Positions 19,370-29,280 of a stretch of 63,675 nucleotides of DNA are shown here, in pieces. Within the stretch, counting starts at the first letter, position 1; the number at the start of each line of letters is the position of its first letter. The DNA is from Oscillospiraceae bacterium (GTDB lineage: Bacteria; Bacillota; Clostridia; Oscillospirales; Ruminococcaceae): NCBI GenBank assembly GCA_009777445.1, contig WRLV01000003.1:1-63675 (forward strand). The letters are read 5' to 3'. Below the pieces are notes generated by a model. The model did no database searches. It had not been told where the DNA came from and saw only the letters and a program-made list of their open reading frames with translations. The position numbers were made by a program, and so were the translations under genes.

Positions 19370-20620
19370 ATGAGAAAAATTTCTAATATACTAAAACCTT
19401 TTCTGAGCGGCAGTATATCTTGTCTGTTAATATTATACGTAATAATAGCCTTTTATTACTGTAAAATTCCTGACAAGTTTTACCTTACCGCTTGTGAAAG
19501 TTTTAAGATAAACACATTCTTTAATATAGAGGGCGAAAACCCGTGTGAACCCATTACAGTCAGCGCGCTCAAGACACAAGCCCGAAAAGAGCCGCCTGTC
19601 ATTACCCAAACAAGAACTTTAAAGTTGTTTGGCATAATCCCTATTAAAAATGTAGAGACAGAGCAAATAGAGCGGCCACTTCTTATTCCGGGGGGTATGC
19701 CTTTCGGAATCAAAATGTTGACTGCCGGCGCGGTGGTGACGGGATTCGGCAATGTAGATGGGGTTGACAGGGTTTATTCGCCCGCAAAAGAAGGTGGCAT
19801 TTTAAGCGGCGACGTTATAAGAAAAGTTAACGGCTTAGAGGTGTCAAAAAACAGCGATATAATTCAAGCTCTTCAGGTTTCAACGACAAAAACGCATATA
19901 GTATTAGAGCGCGCAGGGCAGGTGATAAGAGTGAACTTCAAGCCCGAAATATCAAAGAAAGACGGATTGGCAAAAATCGGCATGTGGGTTCGTGACAGCA
20001 GTGCGGGAATAGGAACAGTGACATTTTATGAGCCAAAAGCCGGAAAATTCGGCGGCTTAGGACACGGCGTTTGTGATATAGACACAGGAAAGTTATTACC
20101 CCTTCACAAAGGTGAGGCAGTATCGGTAAGTATCGGAACAGTTGTTAAGGGAATGCCCGGTGCGCCCGGGGAATTGTCGGGTTCTTTCTTATCAAGAGTG
20201 CCTATCGGAACAATCACCTCTAACACAGAGTCAGGCGTGTTCGGAACCGCCCACTTCCCCATGAGTGTTGAGGACAGTATTCCTATGGCGTTTAAGCAAG
20301 AAGTCACAGTCGGAAAAGCATCGATTTTAACCACAGTCAGCGGAAACACGCCGAAAGAATTTGACATTATAATAGAAAAAATCGACTATAACGAGCAAAA
20401 CAAGGTGAAAAATATGGTCATAAGAGTGACAGACCCCGCACTTTTGAGCAGAACAGGGGGCATTGTTCAAGGAATGAGCGGCAGCCCAATCATTCAAAAC
20501 GGAATGTTAGCCGGCTCTATAACCCATGTTTTTGTAAACGATGCAAAACGGGGCTACGCAATATTCGCCGAAAACATGTTCAGAACGTCAACGAATGAAG
20601 TTTACGACTTGGCGGCGTGA
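19370..20620 (+). CDS. spoIVB: SpoIVB peptidase (PDZ plus S55)
   Basis: PDZ region SGDVIRKVNG; VQGMSGSPIIQNG active-site block. Confidence 0.93.
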   Translation: MRKISNILKPFLSGSISCLLILYVIIAFYYCKIPDKFYLTACESFKINTFFNIEGENPCEPITVSALKTQARKEPPVITQTRTLKLFGIIPIKNVETEQIERPLLIPGGMPFGIKMLTAGAVVTGFGNVDGVDRVYSPAKEGGILSGDVIRKVNGLEVSKNSDIIQALQVSTTKTHIVLERAGQVIRVNFKPEISKKDGLAKIGMWVRDSSAGIGTVTFYEPKAGKFGGLGHGVCDIDTGKLLPLHKGEAVSVSIGTVVKGMPGAPGELSGSFLSRVPIGTITSNTESGVFGTAHFPMSVEDSIPMAFKQEVTVGKASILTTVSGNTPKEFDIIIEKIDYNEQNKVKNMVIRVTDPALLSRTGGIVQGMSGSPIIQNGMLAGSITHVFVNDAKRGYAIFAENMFRTSTNEVYDLAA

Positions 20621-20657
20621 CGGACAGTTGACAGTGGACAGTTGAGAGTTGACAGTT
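20618..20657. repeat. heptad repeat locus L4 (left arm)
   Basis: tgacggacagttgacagtggacagttgagagttgacagtt. Confidence 0.88.
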
Positions 20658-20662
20658 TGTAG

Positions 20663-20682
20663 GGGACGGGCTTGCCCGTCCC
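20663..20682. terminator. hairpin GGGACGGGC-TT-GCCCGTCCC
   Basis: perfect inverted repeat between convergent genes. Confidence 0.6.
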
Positions 20683-20754
20683 GAGTGAACATCGAAAATT
20701 ATACACCGCCCAACACATATGTGTCGGACGGTGTTAGTTTTATGTAAAATCACG

Positions 20755-23700
20755 CTACCATATGTTGAATGATCGAGACACTGACCCATTTCGTTCAGCT
20801 TGATCAAATTCTCCAAGTCTACCTCTATCGTTTGTAATACCATGACCACTCATTTGGAAATTAAGGTCAAATCTCAACCTATCCTCAAAAGTTCCTTCTA
20901 TATTTTCCCATGTTACAGTAATACTTTGAATAGCCCACGGTGCAAAATCAACGGATACATCAAAGTTACGATGGTGAGGAGTCCCACCATTGCTCGGTCC
21001 ATTGACAGCTCTACCACTTGTAATGTGACGAGACGACCCCTCACCTACTAAGTTTGCTCTATATGATAAAGTGCCGTTTCGACCGCCTTCTGTAAAACGT
21101 TCATCCACTCTAATTCGCCAACCTGTGTTATCTAACGTGTACACCAACTGAGGAACTCCATAATTGTGCGTTCCATCTTTTTTTGTGCGCGCGAACAGAA
21201 AATACCTTTGATTAGTGAGGTCTTCAAAAGTCAGTTTTGTATCCCATTTTCCATCACTTTCGTCAGGGGTAGAGTTAGTGTCGCTGAGAAGATATTGTAT
21301 AGTTTGATTGGATTGGCTTGCAAAAGCGTTCGAGCTAAAAGTCACACTTCTGTATCCAAATGATTGCAGATTAACCGTGCCGCCTACAGCTGCGCCGGGT
21401 CGTAGATTGACTTCTACTGCGCAAGCTGCGGTAAATCCTCCATCAACAGTTCTAACAGTTATTGTCGCTGTTCCACTTTTCAACGCTCTAACATATCCGT
21501 TCTCAACCGTTGCGACAGATTCGTCACTGCTGTCCCATGTTACACTTTTATTATCAGCATTATTGGGGCTGACCTGGTGATTCATAATATCGCTGTCACC
21601 CACAAACAAATCAACTTGATTGGTTTCTGTTTTCGTGCTGTAGATATCAACACGAGTTACACGGATAGGAGTAACGGTTACCGTGCAACTTGCTTGAAAA
21701 CCCCCATCTACTGTTTCGGCAGTTATTGTCGTTGTTCCGACTTTTCTTGCAGTTACTACGCCGCCTTCAACTGTAGCTATATCCGGATTTTCACTGCTCC
21801 ATATCACATTTTGATTAGTAGCGGCGGGTGGAGTGCTTTCATTTGGTAAAACCGTTGCTCTAATCATTTCAGTGTTTTCTCTTATTATGGTGATGTTGTT
21901 TTTGTCTAAAGTTATGTCGGTTACAGGAACTGGGAAATCTGTTATTGACACGTCACAAGTCGCTTGAAGGTGGCCATCTACAGTAGCCGTTATAGTCGCT
22001 TTTCCTGCCGCCATTCCTCTTACTACTCCATTTGAGTTTACATCCGCAACAGATGGATTGTTACTACTCCACATTATTCGTTGGTTGGTGGCGTTAGATG
22101 GAATCACCATAGCGGTTAAAGTTTCATTAACCCCCTTAAGTATCGTTGTTCTGGACTTGTTCAAACGTATGTCGGTTGCGCGAACCGGCGAAACAGTTAC
22201 TCTACATTCTGCAACATGAGAGCCATCGGCAGTTCTTGCGGTTATCGTTGCTGTTCCTATCGATAACGCCGTGACTGTCCCCCCGATTACTGTAGCAACG
22301 CTTGTGTTACTGCTATTCCATGTTAAGGATTTGTTTGTAGCATCGGTTGGGAGAACCGTTCCTCTAAGCGTTTCAAAGCTTCCTATTGGTATATCAATAG
22401 AATTTTTGTTCAAAGTTAAGCTTGTCACAGGAGTAAAACGTTGCGAAATTTTAATCGTTTGATTTTTATTCTGATTGTTTACCGGGAAAGTTCGCTCAAG
22501 GAAATCGATGTTAGAACTTGTCGCTGAAGCCGTGTAATCACCTTCATAGAAATAATCCGTAAAACGCCCGGTTCGAGAAGTTGTTCCACCTTGGTTTTTC
22601 TTGACCGTAACAAGAGCATCAACAGTATTTGATTTTGAGTTAATCGGGTCAAACGTCATTCTATAACCGAGATTGGGGCAGGTTCCCCTTGCCGACCTGA
22701 TTTTATCCCCGTGTACGCTGTCAGGGTGATTTCTGAATGAAATATACCTATTGTAGAGCAAATTTGGACTATTTTTGTCGCCTATTTTTACCACCTCAAA
22801 TTCAATTTCCTTTAATTTGAAAATTTTAGCGTATGCTCCTATATAGAGTTCACCTATAAAATAAAGCTCAATGCGTGCGCACAATTCACATTGATGTCTT
22901 TCGGGAAAAGTTGTAGTTCCACCTTTATTGTAGGTAATGGCGCACCTTGCCTCAACTCCGGAATACACACTAATTCCGGCAAAAACATAATCTTTTATCG
23001 ACGTGGGAAACGCGCTTATATTCAGTTCTACCGCAACCCTGCAAACCCCCTCGACTTCAATGCTTATGTCATCATCTTTTGTGGGCAATTTGTTGTTAAT
23101 TTTTTGAAATTCCCAACTTGTTGACACCACGTCTTTTCTGGTGTATATTAATGCAAAACCAACTTCGCCGGCTCTTTCAATATCAATGCTAATATCTACA
23201 TTGGCACCTATTTGTAAATGTATATCTAAATCTATGGGGGTAATGTATTTTAACGGGGCAGTTACTTTAAGTGCCGTTAAAATAGCCTCAACAAGCTTTA
23301 TTTTCACGTTGAAATTAGCTTTAGCATAAAAGTCACACTTAATCCCTATAACATATGGCACTCTTACTTCAAAATAAGCATAACTTGACAGTATTTTGGG
23401 GGCGTACTTAACTCTTGCCGTTGCAGCCAACCCTATTGTAAGCTCGCCCTCAAATTCTAACTCGCTGCCCCTACCAATCTTTATAGGACTTCCTTCAGCA
23501 GAAACGACAGTAGGGATGGTGGTCCCAATTCTACCACCACTGCCAAAGGGGATGGTAAAAGAATTTGTGGGCAATCTTGATGTGTCGGCACTCATTAAAC
23601 TAAACGATGAGGAATCGGTGTTTTCAAAATGTTGAGCTGTTGAAGCAAACTCAACACTTTGAGGGGTTATTGGAACCTCGGCTTCAACGCTCATATTTAT

Positions 23701-25779
23701 TTTCATATACTCGAAAAAATCTTCAAAGTCAGGCTCACTTATCGATGTAATCGTCAATGTGTTCGCAGAGTCAGATGTTATTGAAGCTATTTCAACTAAA
23801 TAGGTTTCCATTGAATCCTCGCTTACAACAACAAATTTATCACCGACCTTCAGAGAAGAAACTATATTGTCGACACTTGTAAATGTGTAAACGTTTTGAT
23901 TGCCTTCAGACACTGAAAGATAGTTACTGCCGTTTTTCCCGGCGTTAACAATAAGCACATCATCTGAAACTACCATGAAATTGTTACCGGGGTCATTATC
24001 TAAATTTATGATTTTGTTATTGTCAAAATCCCTTATAGTCTTCGACATAAACTCTTCATATGCACGTGTATATTCAATAGACGTAAACGATGGACACAGC
24101 ACTGCCCCATTTTCGCTCACGAGATAGACAACTATAATAAAATATTCAGGCAATGTATCGGGAATGGCAACACGAGTGAACGTTGACTCAACAGCTTGCG
24201 GTATTTTTGTTCTGCCTTTCGACAACTCTTGACCGCTTTCTAAATCATCGTTCATTCCAACAACATCTTCAAATATTTTCACATCTAAGTAAGCAACACC
24301 GCCCGTTGAGACCTCAACAGATATTGCGTTTGTGCTTCTGTTTACCGTAGCATTGGTGATGGAGTAATGTCCACCATTGCCTCCCGGACGTATAGTCGCT
24401 CGTAAAATACCGCTCCGGTTTCTCGTTGTATTATATACACCCCATTCAATATCAATTTCACCGGGGCGACTTGCGGCAAAACCTGTATCAATTGCGCCTG
24501 TTGCCTTTGCGGTTGGTCTTACACGAATAGCAAGAGTTTGGTTCGCTGTAATTTTTGGCAACCCTCTTTCCCATCTGTTGGTGCGGCTTCTAAATGTCTC
24601 AAATCTTCTATCGAGCGATAACTTGCCGTTTACGCCATTAATGTTCAATGCTTCAAGATTAATTCGCGGTGCGAGGGTATATACCTGCTTTGCTGTTGGG
24701 GCTCTTCTTCTCGTGCCGGAATTCCAAATCACAAGTGTTTGCGCTTCTTCAGACAAATAATCAGAAACAGAAATCGTTGAACCCTTTGCGGCAGTTATAT
24801 ACAATAACTGTCCGGATTCTACTGCGGCAGTGTTTGTGGTTATTTCCCTAATATCCCAGTATCCAATATTGTCTAAGTCTTCAAGAGTGCCTGCGAAAAT
24901 CACATCGCCTTCTCTAAGTTTGATGGTTTCGGTTCTATAATTTACCCTGTATTTTGGGGCTCTTTGTTCGCCATTGACGGTAATTCTTGCAGGTCTGCTT
25001 GCTGCTGTGTATGTAGTCCCGTCATAAGTTGGCTCAGTTCTAACATAATATCTTGACCTTGTGGCTCTGTTGCCCGATAATTTAGCTAACGTTATCCCAT
25101 CGTAATATGTGCCGTATCCTTCGTCAGAAACAGCCGTGCCTTTATCATTAGCCTTTGCGACACCAATACCTTTGACGACCGCTTCTGTGGGATTCGCCCC
25201 TCTTTCTCTCGAAACAACAGCCCATTGGTATTCTTCGACACTCAACCCAAAGTCATAATTTACTGCAAGCCTCGGAGTTTTCGGGCGAGCACCTATTGTA
25301 GCAAACCTGACAATATTAGCATCGTTCGGCGGCTGCCTTGTTTGCGTGTTGTATTTATCAGTCAGCCATAAGGTAAAATCTCTGTTCAACATTTTGGAAA
25401 AGTTAGAATTGCTGAACGAGGTTGGGCTTATGTTTTTCCATTGGTTGCCCCCGTCTGTGCTGAATGCTTGGATTGTGTATCCTTCTGCCGGTAATGTGAT
25501 TGTGTCCTTGGATAAATTTATCCTTGAAACTACATTCCCGTTTTTGTCACGCCCATCTACAAATATATCCTCAGAAAAATAATGTATGCCATTAGCATTT
25601 TCGCTCTGTAAATAGGTTGAAGGCGCGTGTTGAATCACTTGTTTAGCTAATGGAACTGTTTTTTGGAACGCCTTTCCCTCACTTTCTGAAAAGCTCAAAA
25701 CCTCTACCGGCAAAACGAGAAAAGCCATAACCATTGCTAAGAATACCGATATAACCCTCTTTTTTACTGATTTAATCAT
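20755..25779 (-). CDS. secreted surface protein with multiple bacterial Ig-like (Big_2) domains
   Basis: signal peptide; repeated VTDITLDKN..ATVLP..ATNQNVIWSSENPDIATV..ATITA modules. Confidence 0.85.
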   Translation of the reverse strand: MIKSVKKRVISVFLAMVMAFLVLPVEVLSFSESEGKAFQKTVPLAKQVIQHAPSTYLQSENANGIHYFSEDIFVDGRDKNGNVVSRINLSKDTITLPAEGYTIQAFSTDGGNQWKNISPTSFSNSNFSKMLNRDFTLWLTDKYNTQTRQPPNDANIVRFATIGARPKTPRLAVNYDFGLSVEEYQWAVVSRERGANPTEAVVKGIGVAKANDKGTAVSDEGYGTYYDGITLAKLSGNRATRSRYYVRTEPTYDGTTYTAASRPARITVNGEQRAPKYRVNYRTETIKLREGDVIFAGTLEDLDNIGYWDIREITTNTAAVESGQLLYITAAKGSTISVSDYLSEEAQTLVIWNSGTRRRAPTAKQVYTLAPRINLEALNINGVNGKLSLDRRFETFRSRTNRWERGLPKITANQTLAIRVRPTAKATGAIDTGFAASRPGEIDIEWGVYNTTRNRSGILRATIRPGGNGGHYSITNATVNRSTNAISVEVSTGGVAYLDVKIFEDVVGMNDDLESGQELSKGRTKIPQAVESTFTRVAIPDTLPEYFIIVVYLVSENGAVLCPSFTSIEYTRAYEEFMSKTIRDFDNNKIINLDNDPGNNFMVVSDDVLIVNAGKNGSNYLSVSEGNQNVYTFTSVDNIVSSLKVGDKFVVVSEDSMETYLVEIASITSDSANTLTITSISEPDFEDFFEYMKINMSVEAEVPITPQSVEFASTAQHFENTDSSSFSLMSADTSRLPTNSFTIPFGSGGRIGTTIPTVVSAEGSPIKIGRGSELEFEGELTIGLAATARVKYAPKILSSYAYFEVRVPYVIGIKCDFYAKANFNVKIKLVEAILTALKVTAPLKYITPIDLDIHLQIGANVDISIDIERAGEVGFALIYTRKDVVSTSWEFQKINNKLPTKDDDISIEVEGVCRVAVELNISAFPTSIKDYVFAGISVYSGVEARCAITYNKGGTTTFPERHQCELCARIELYFIGELYIGAYAKIFKLKEIEFEVVKIGDKNSPNLLYNRYISFRNHPDSVHGDKIRSARGTCPNLGYRMTFDPINSKSNTVDALVTVKKNQGGTTSRTGRFTDYFYEGDYTASATSSNIDFLERTFPVNNQNKNQTIKISQRFTPVTSLTLNKNSIDIPIGSFETLRGTVLPTDATNKSLTWNSSNTSVATVIGGTVTALSIGTATITARTADGSHVAECRVTVSPVRATDIRLNKSRTTILKGVNETLTAMVIPSNATNQRIMWSSNNPSVADVNSNGVVRGMAAGKATITATVDGHLQATCDVSITDFPVPVTDITLDKNNITIIRENTEMIRATVLPNESTPPAATNQNVIWSSENPDIATVEGGVVTARKVGTTTITAETVDGGFQASCTVTVTPIRVTRVDIYSTKTETNQVDLFVGDSDIMNHQVSPNNADNKSVTWDSSDESVATVENGYVRALKSGTATITVRTVDGGFTAACAVEVNLRPGAAVGGTVNLQSFGYRSVTFSSNAFASQSNQTIQYLLSDTNSTPDESDGKWDTKLTFEDLTNQRYFLFARTKKDGTHNYGVPQLVYTLDNTGWRIRVDERFTEGGRNGTLSYRANLVGEGSSRHITSGRAVNGPSNGGTPHHRNFDVSVDFAPWAIQSITVTWENIEGTFEDRLRFDLNFQMSGHGITNDRGRLGEFDQAERNGSVSRSFNIW

Positions 25780-25938
25780 AATTACCTGTCCCCTTTTTGT
25801 TTTTCAATGCAGCAGTCGCGACATTGTTATCTTTAATTATAATAGAAACGAAATGTTTTGTCAAGCACTTATTTTGAAACTTATTGTTTTATATCCTTTA
25901 CCTTATATTGCTTGCCCTTTATAATGTAATGGGGTGAT

Positions 25939-26016
25939 AAGTTTGAAAATAAATCCCCGTAAATATGGGAGAACATATTTTCAAAGCGCGTTTGTGCAGA
26001 AAGGGCATGTCTAAAA
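25939..26016 (+). repeat. 78-bp leader cassette copy 1 (10-bp inverted repeat, RBS, ATGTCTAAA)
   Basis: identical to 34853-34930. Confidence 0.95.
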
Positions 26017-26017
26017 A

Positions 26018-26347
26018 ATGAATATTTTTTGCGAACGATTGCGTCTCTTAAGAGGAAGAGCGAGAAGGACACAACAAAGCGTTGCAGACGATTTGGACAT
26101 ATCGCGTGGGCTTTTGGGTAATTATGAACTCGGAAGCCGTGAACCTGATTTTAAAATGTTGCTCACGCTTGCAGAATATTACGGTGTTTCAACAGATTAC
26201 TTACTCGGAAGAACCAACATGTTCAAAAACGAGTGTCAATACACCCCGTTAGACGAAGAAGCAATTAATAAAGCACTGTGTCTCGAAAAAGATAAAAGTA
26301 AAATAAAATTGATAGATTATATAGAATATTTGAAAAGTAGAGAGTGA
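26018..26347 (+). CDS. XRE-family HTH transcriptional regulator
   Basis: RTQQSVADDLDISRGLLGNYELGSREPDF. Confidence 0.9.
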   Translation: MNIFCERLRLLRGRARRTQQSVADDLDISRGLLGNYELGSREPDFKMLLTLAEYYGVSTDYLLGRTNMFKNECQYTPLDEEAINKALCLEKDKSKIKLIDYIEYLKSRE

Positions 26348-26587
26348 CGGACAATTGACAATGTACAATTGACAATTGACAATTGTTGTGTCCGCTTGCG
26401 CGGACGGTTTTAAAATAAAACGCCCATCTCCCCACACCACCCAAATCCATTTTCGCAAGACATTCCAAAAAAACAACCACCGCCCAACAAAAATCGTTGG
26501 GCGGTGTAATTGTTATAATTTCAAATCCGTCGCCGCAAGGCGACTCCACAATTGTCAATTGTCAATTGTACATTGTCAATTGTTCGT
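26344..26587. repeat. heptad repeat locus L5, double-ended MITE-like unit with ~43-bp terminal inverted repeats
   Basis: left end gtgacggacaattgacaatgtacaattgacaattgacaattgt and reverse complement at right end. Confidence 0.9.
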
Positions 26588-27751
26588 CACTATCGGCTTT
26601 GCAGAATACTCCGTGCCGCACGGGCGTGGTGGGTTGAAGCACAGTGAGTATTGATTTGAGCATCTGTTTTCAAGCTCTGCTTGATTGAGTGCTGCTTGAG
26701 ATGTTTCTGATAGTGTCTTTAAAGAAGTGCCGGTCGGAAGTTGCGGCTGTGCGGTGTTTAGTATTTCTCTTCCTCTTTGGTTCATGCCCAACACGCGGAT
26801 ATATGCGGGCAGGGCTTTGAGGTCGGCTTTGCTTATTCCCAAAAACGCATTTAAGACTGCCCTTCTTATCCTTGCCATCGTGTAAGATTTAGTCTTTGTC
26901 AGGGTTAGCACCTCGTTTAAGGTTTTTGCTTGTTTTAATGCTTTAGACAGCCTTCTTTCAAGCTCGGTTTGCATATTCGGGACTCTTAACAATTCAGCAC
27001 TTGACATTCCCCTAAGCTTTGACAATACGGCAAGCTCTAACCGCCCTATATCGGCAATGTTGTCAAAACAAGCTCCTTTGGGGACATAAGGGGTAATGTC
27101 TTTCCCTTCGATTAACAACATGTCCCTTAGCTGAGAGCCGCTTAATATATTGGCTGTTTCGTCTGTTTGGACGGTGTCGTGTTGCGCGCCGAACCTCTTA
27201 ACCGTAACGGGGGTAATTGAAGAACCGGTCTCGTCTAACGCCTTGATATATTCAATGCCTAAGGTGTTGTTGGGGGTTGCTAATGCGTTGGCAATCTCAT
27301 CTTCATAATAGTGTGCGACAGCCTTTTGAAGCGCGGCAGGGTAACTTTCGCCGCGACGAAGCAGGCCTCGAAAGACTTCTTGCTCCATGCAATAATGCAC
27401 AGCGCCTGCCGTTTCACAAAGCAACTCTATATCGCCGCTCTCACTGCCGAAGCTCAACGTTTCTACGCAGTTGAGCTTGTTGAGCAATGTCACCGCCCCC
27501 ATAGCAAACTGTTCCGCCGAGGTCAGTGAAAACGCAACGGGTAACTCGATTACTAAATCAATGCCGTTGTCGAGCGCGACCTTTGCCCTTTGCCACTTGT
27601 CTAATACGGCAATGTCGCCGCGTTGGGTAAAGTTTCCGCTCATTACGGCTATTAAATGGGTAATGTCAAACCGTTCTCTTGTTTTCTCAATATGGTATTT
27701 ATGCCCGTTGTGAAATGGATTGTATTCGCAAATTATTGCCCCGATTTTCAT
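26576..27751 (-). CDS. tmcAL: tRNA(Met) cytidine acetate ligase (nucleotidyltransferase family)
   Basis: GAIICEYNPFHNGHKYHIEKTR. Confidence 0.92.
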   Translation of the reverse strand: MKIGAIICEYNPFHNGHKYHIEKTRERFDITHLIAVMSGNFTQRGDIAVLDKWQRAKVALDNGIDLVIELPVAFSLTSAEQFAMGAVTLLNKLNCVETLSFGSESGDIELLCETAGAVHYCMEQEVFRGLLRRGESYPAALQKAVAHYYEDEIANALATPNNTLGIEYIKALDETGSSITPVTVKRFGAQHDTVQTDETANILSGSQLRDMLLIEGKDITPYVPKGACFDNIADIGRLELAVLSKLRGMSSAELLRVPNMQTELERRLSKALKQAKTLNEVLTLTKTKSYTMARIRRAVLNAFLGISKADLKALPAYIRVLGMNQRGREILNTAQPQLPTGTSLKTLSETSQAALNQAELENRCSNQYSLCFNPPRPCGTEYSAKPIVTNN

Positions 27752-27892
27752 TTTTTCATACCTCTCTTTGTATATAAATTCTTTTTTTAAATTCTTTTTT
27801 ATAAAATTTTTGATAAACTATTGATTTTTTTTCTAAAATAGGGTAGAATATATAGTATTATTTTTTAATTAAAGAAAGAAGGACGTTACAGA

Positions 27893-29089
27893 ATGAAAAT
27901 TTTAGTAATCAACGCCGGAAGCTCATCACTCAAATATCAGTTGATTGAGATGGAAAAAGAGCAGGTGTTGGCAAGAGGAAATTGTGAGAGAATTGGCATT
28001 GATGGTCTGATTTCTCACTCTACCGCCGATGGCAGGGAATTAAAAGAAGAATGTACATTCCCCACCCATACAGAAGCATTTGAGAGAGTCGTAAAAGCTC
28101 TCACCACCGGCGACACCGCCGTAATCAGCGATATGAGCGAGATTAAAGCAGTTGGTCACAGAGTCGTTCAAGGCGCGGAAATCTTCAGCGAAACCACAAA
28201 AGTAACCGATGAGGTTATTCAAAAGATTGACGACTTGAAAGAGCTTGCTCCCGTTCACAACCACCCTCACGCGTTGGCGTTGTGGGCATGTAAGAAGGTT
28301 ATTCCCGCGTCAGTTCCACAGGCTGTGGTGTTTGACACCGCGTTTCACCAAACAATGCCAGCGAAAGCGTATATGTTCGGTATGCCGTATGAATGTTATG
28401 AAAAGTATAATGTTCGCAGATATGGTTTTCACGGAACATCTCACCGCTTTGTTTCAATGCGGTTAGCTAAAGAGCTGAACAAAAACCGAAAAGAGCTGAA
28501 AATTGTTTCCTGCCATTTAGGCAACGGTTCATCAATCACCGCCATTGACGGCGGAAAGTCAGTAGACACTTCTATGGGCTTTACCCCATTAGACGGGCTG
28601 TTAATGGGAACACGCACAGGCTCTGTTGACCCGTCTGCCGTAACATATATAATGAAGAAAAAAGGGTTTTCTCCCTCAGATATGGACAATTATATGAACA
28701 AAGAGTCCGGGCTTTTAGGGGTTGGGGGGTATTCCGACAATCGTGACATCGGTGACGCTATTAAAAGAGGTGAAGAAAGGGCTAAATTAGCCGCTGATAT
28801 TTTAAGACACCAAATTAAAAAATACATCGGGGCATACGCCGCCATTATGGGTGGATTGGATGCAGTTATTTTCACAGGTGGAATCGGCGAAAACGATGTC
28901 AATATTCGTGCCGATGTCTGCGCCAACATGGAATTTCTCGGCATAGAACTCGACACCGCTCTTAACAAAGAAGCAAAAGGAACATTGTCAAGAATAACAA
29001 AACAAGGCTCAAAAGCGCAAGTCTGGGTAGTCCCCACGAACGAAGAGCTACTCATAGCCCGCGACACCAAAGAGTTATTCGGACTCTAA
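27893..29089 (+). CDS. ackA: acetate kinase
   Basis: MKILVINAGSSSLKYQLIEM. Confidence 0.96.
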   Translation: MKILVINAGSSSLKYQLIEMEKEQVLARGNCERIGIDGLISHSTADGRELKEECTFPTHTEAFERVVKALTTGDTAVISDMSEIKAVGHRVVQGAEIFSETTKVTDEVIQKIDDLKELAPVHNHPHALALWACKKVIPASVPQAVVFDTAFHQTMPAKAYMFGMPYECYEKYNVRRYGFHGTSHRFVSMRLAKELNKNRKELKIVSCHLGNGSSITAIDGGKSVDTSMGFTPLDGLLMGTRTGSVDPSAVTYIMKKKGFSPSDMDNYMNKESGLLGVGGYSDNRDIGDAIKRGEERAKLAADILRHQIKKYIGAYAAIMGGLDAVIFTGGIGENDVNIRADVCANMEFLGIELDTALNKEAKGTLSRITKQGSKAQVWVVPTNEELLIARDTKELFGL

Positions 29090-29280
29090 AGACAATTGAC
29101 AATTGACAATGGACAATTGACAATGGTGGAGTCGCCGTTGGCGACGAATTTTAAAATTTTTAAAATGTCTGCGTTAGCAATTGACATCAGAATTTATAAC
29201 ATTTGTGTCAAAGGAAATCCGTCCGCGTAAGCGGACACAATAATTGTCAATTGTCAATTGTACATTGTCAATTGTTCGTC
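29090..29280. repeat. heptad repeat locus L6 (double-ended)
   Basis: GACAATT heptads both ends in inverted orientation with hairpins GTCGCCGTTGGCGAC and GTCCGCGTAAGCGGAC. Confidence 0.9.

Noticed and set aside
20755-25779. Ig-like surface protein as a toxin or contractile-injection component
   Set aside because: Only signal peptide and Big_2-type repeats are visible; no toxin domain recognised.
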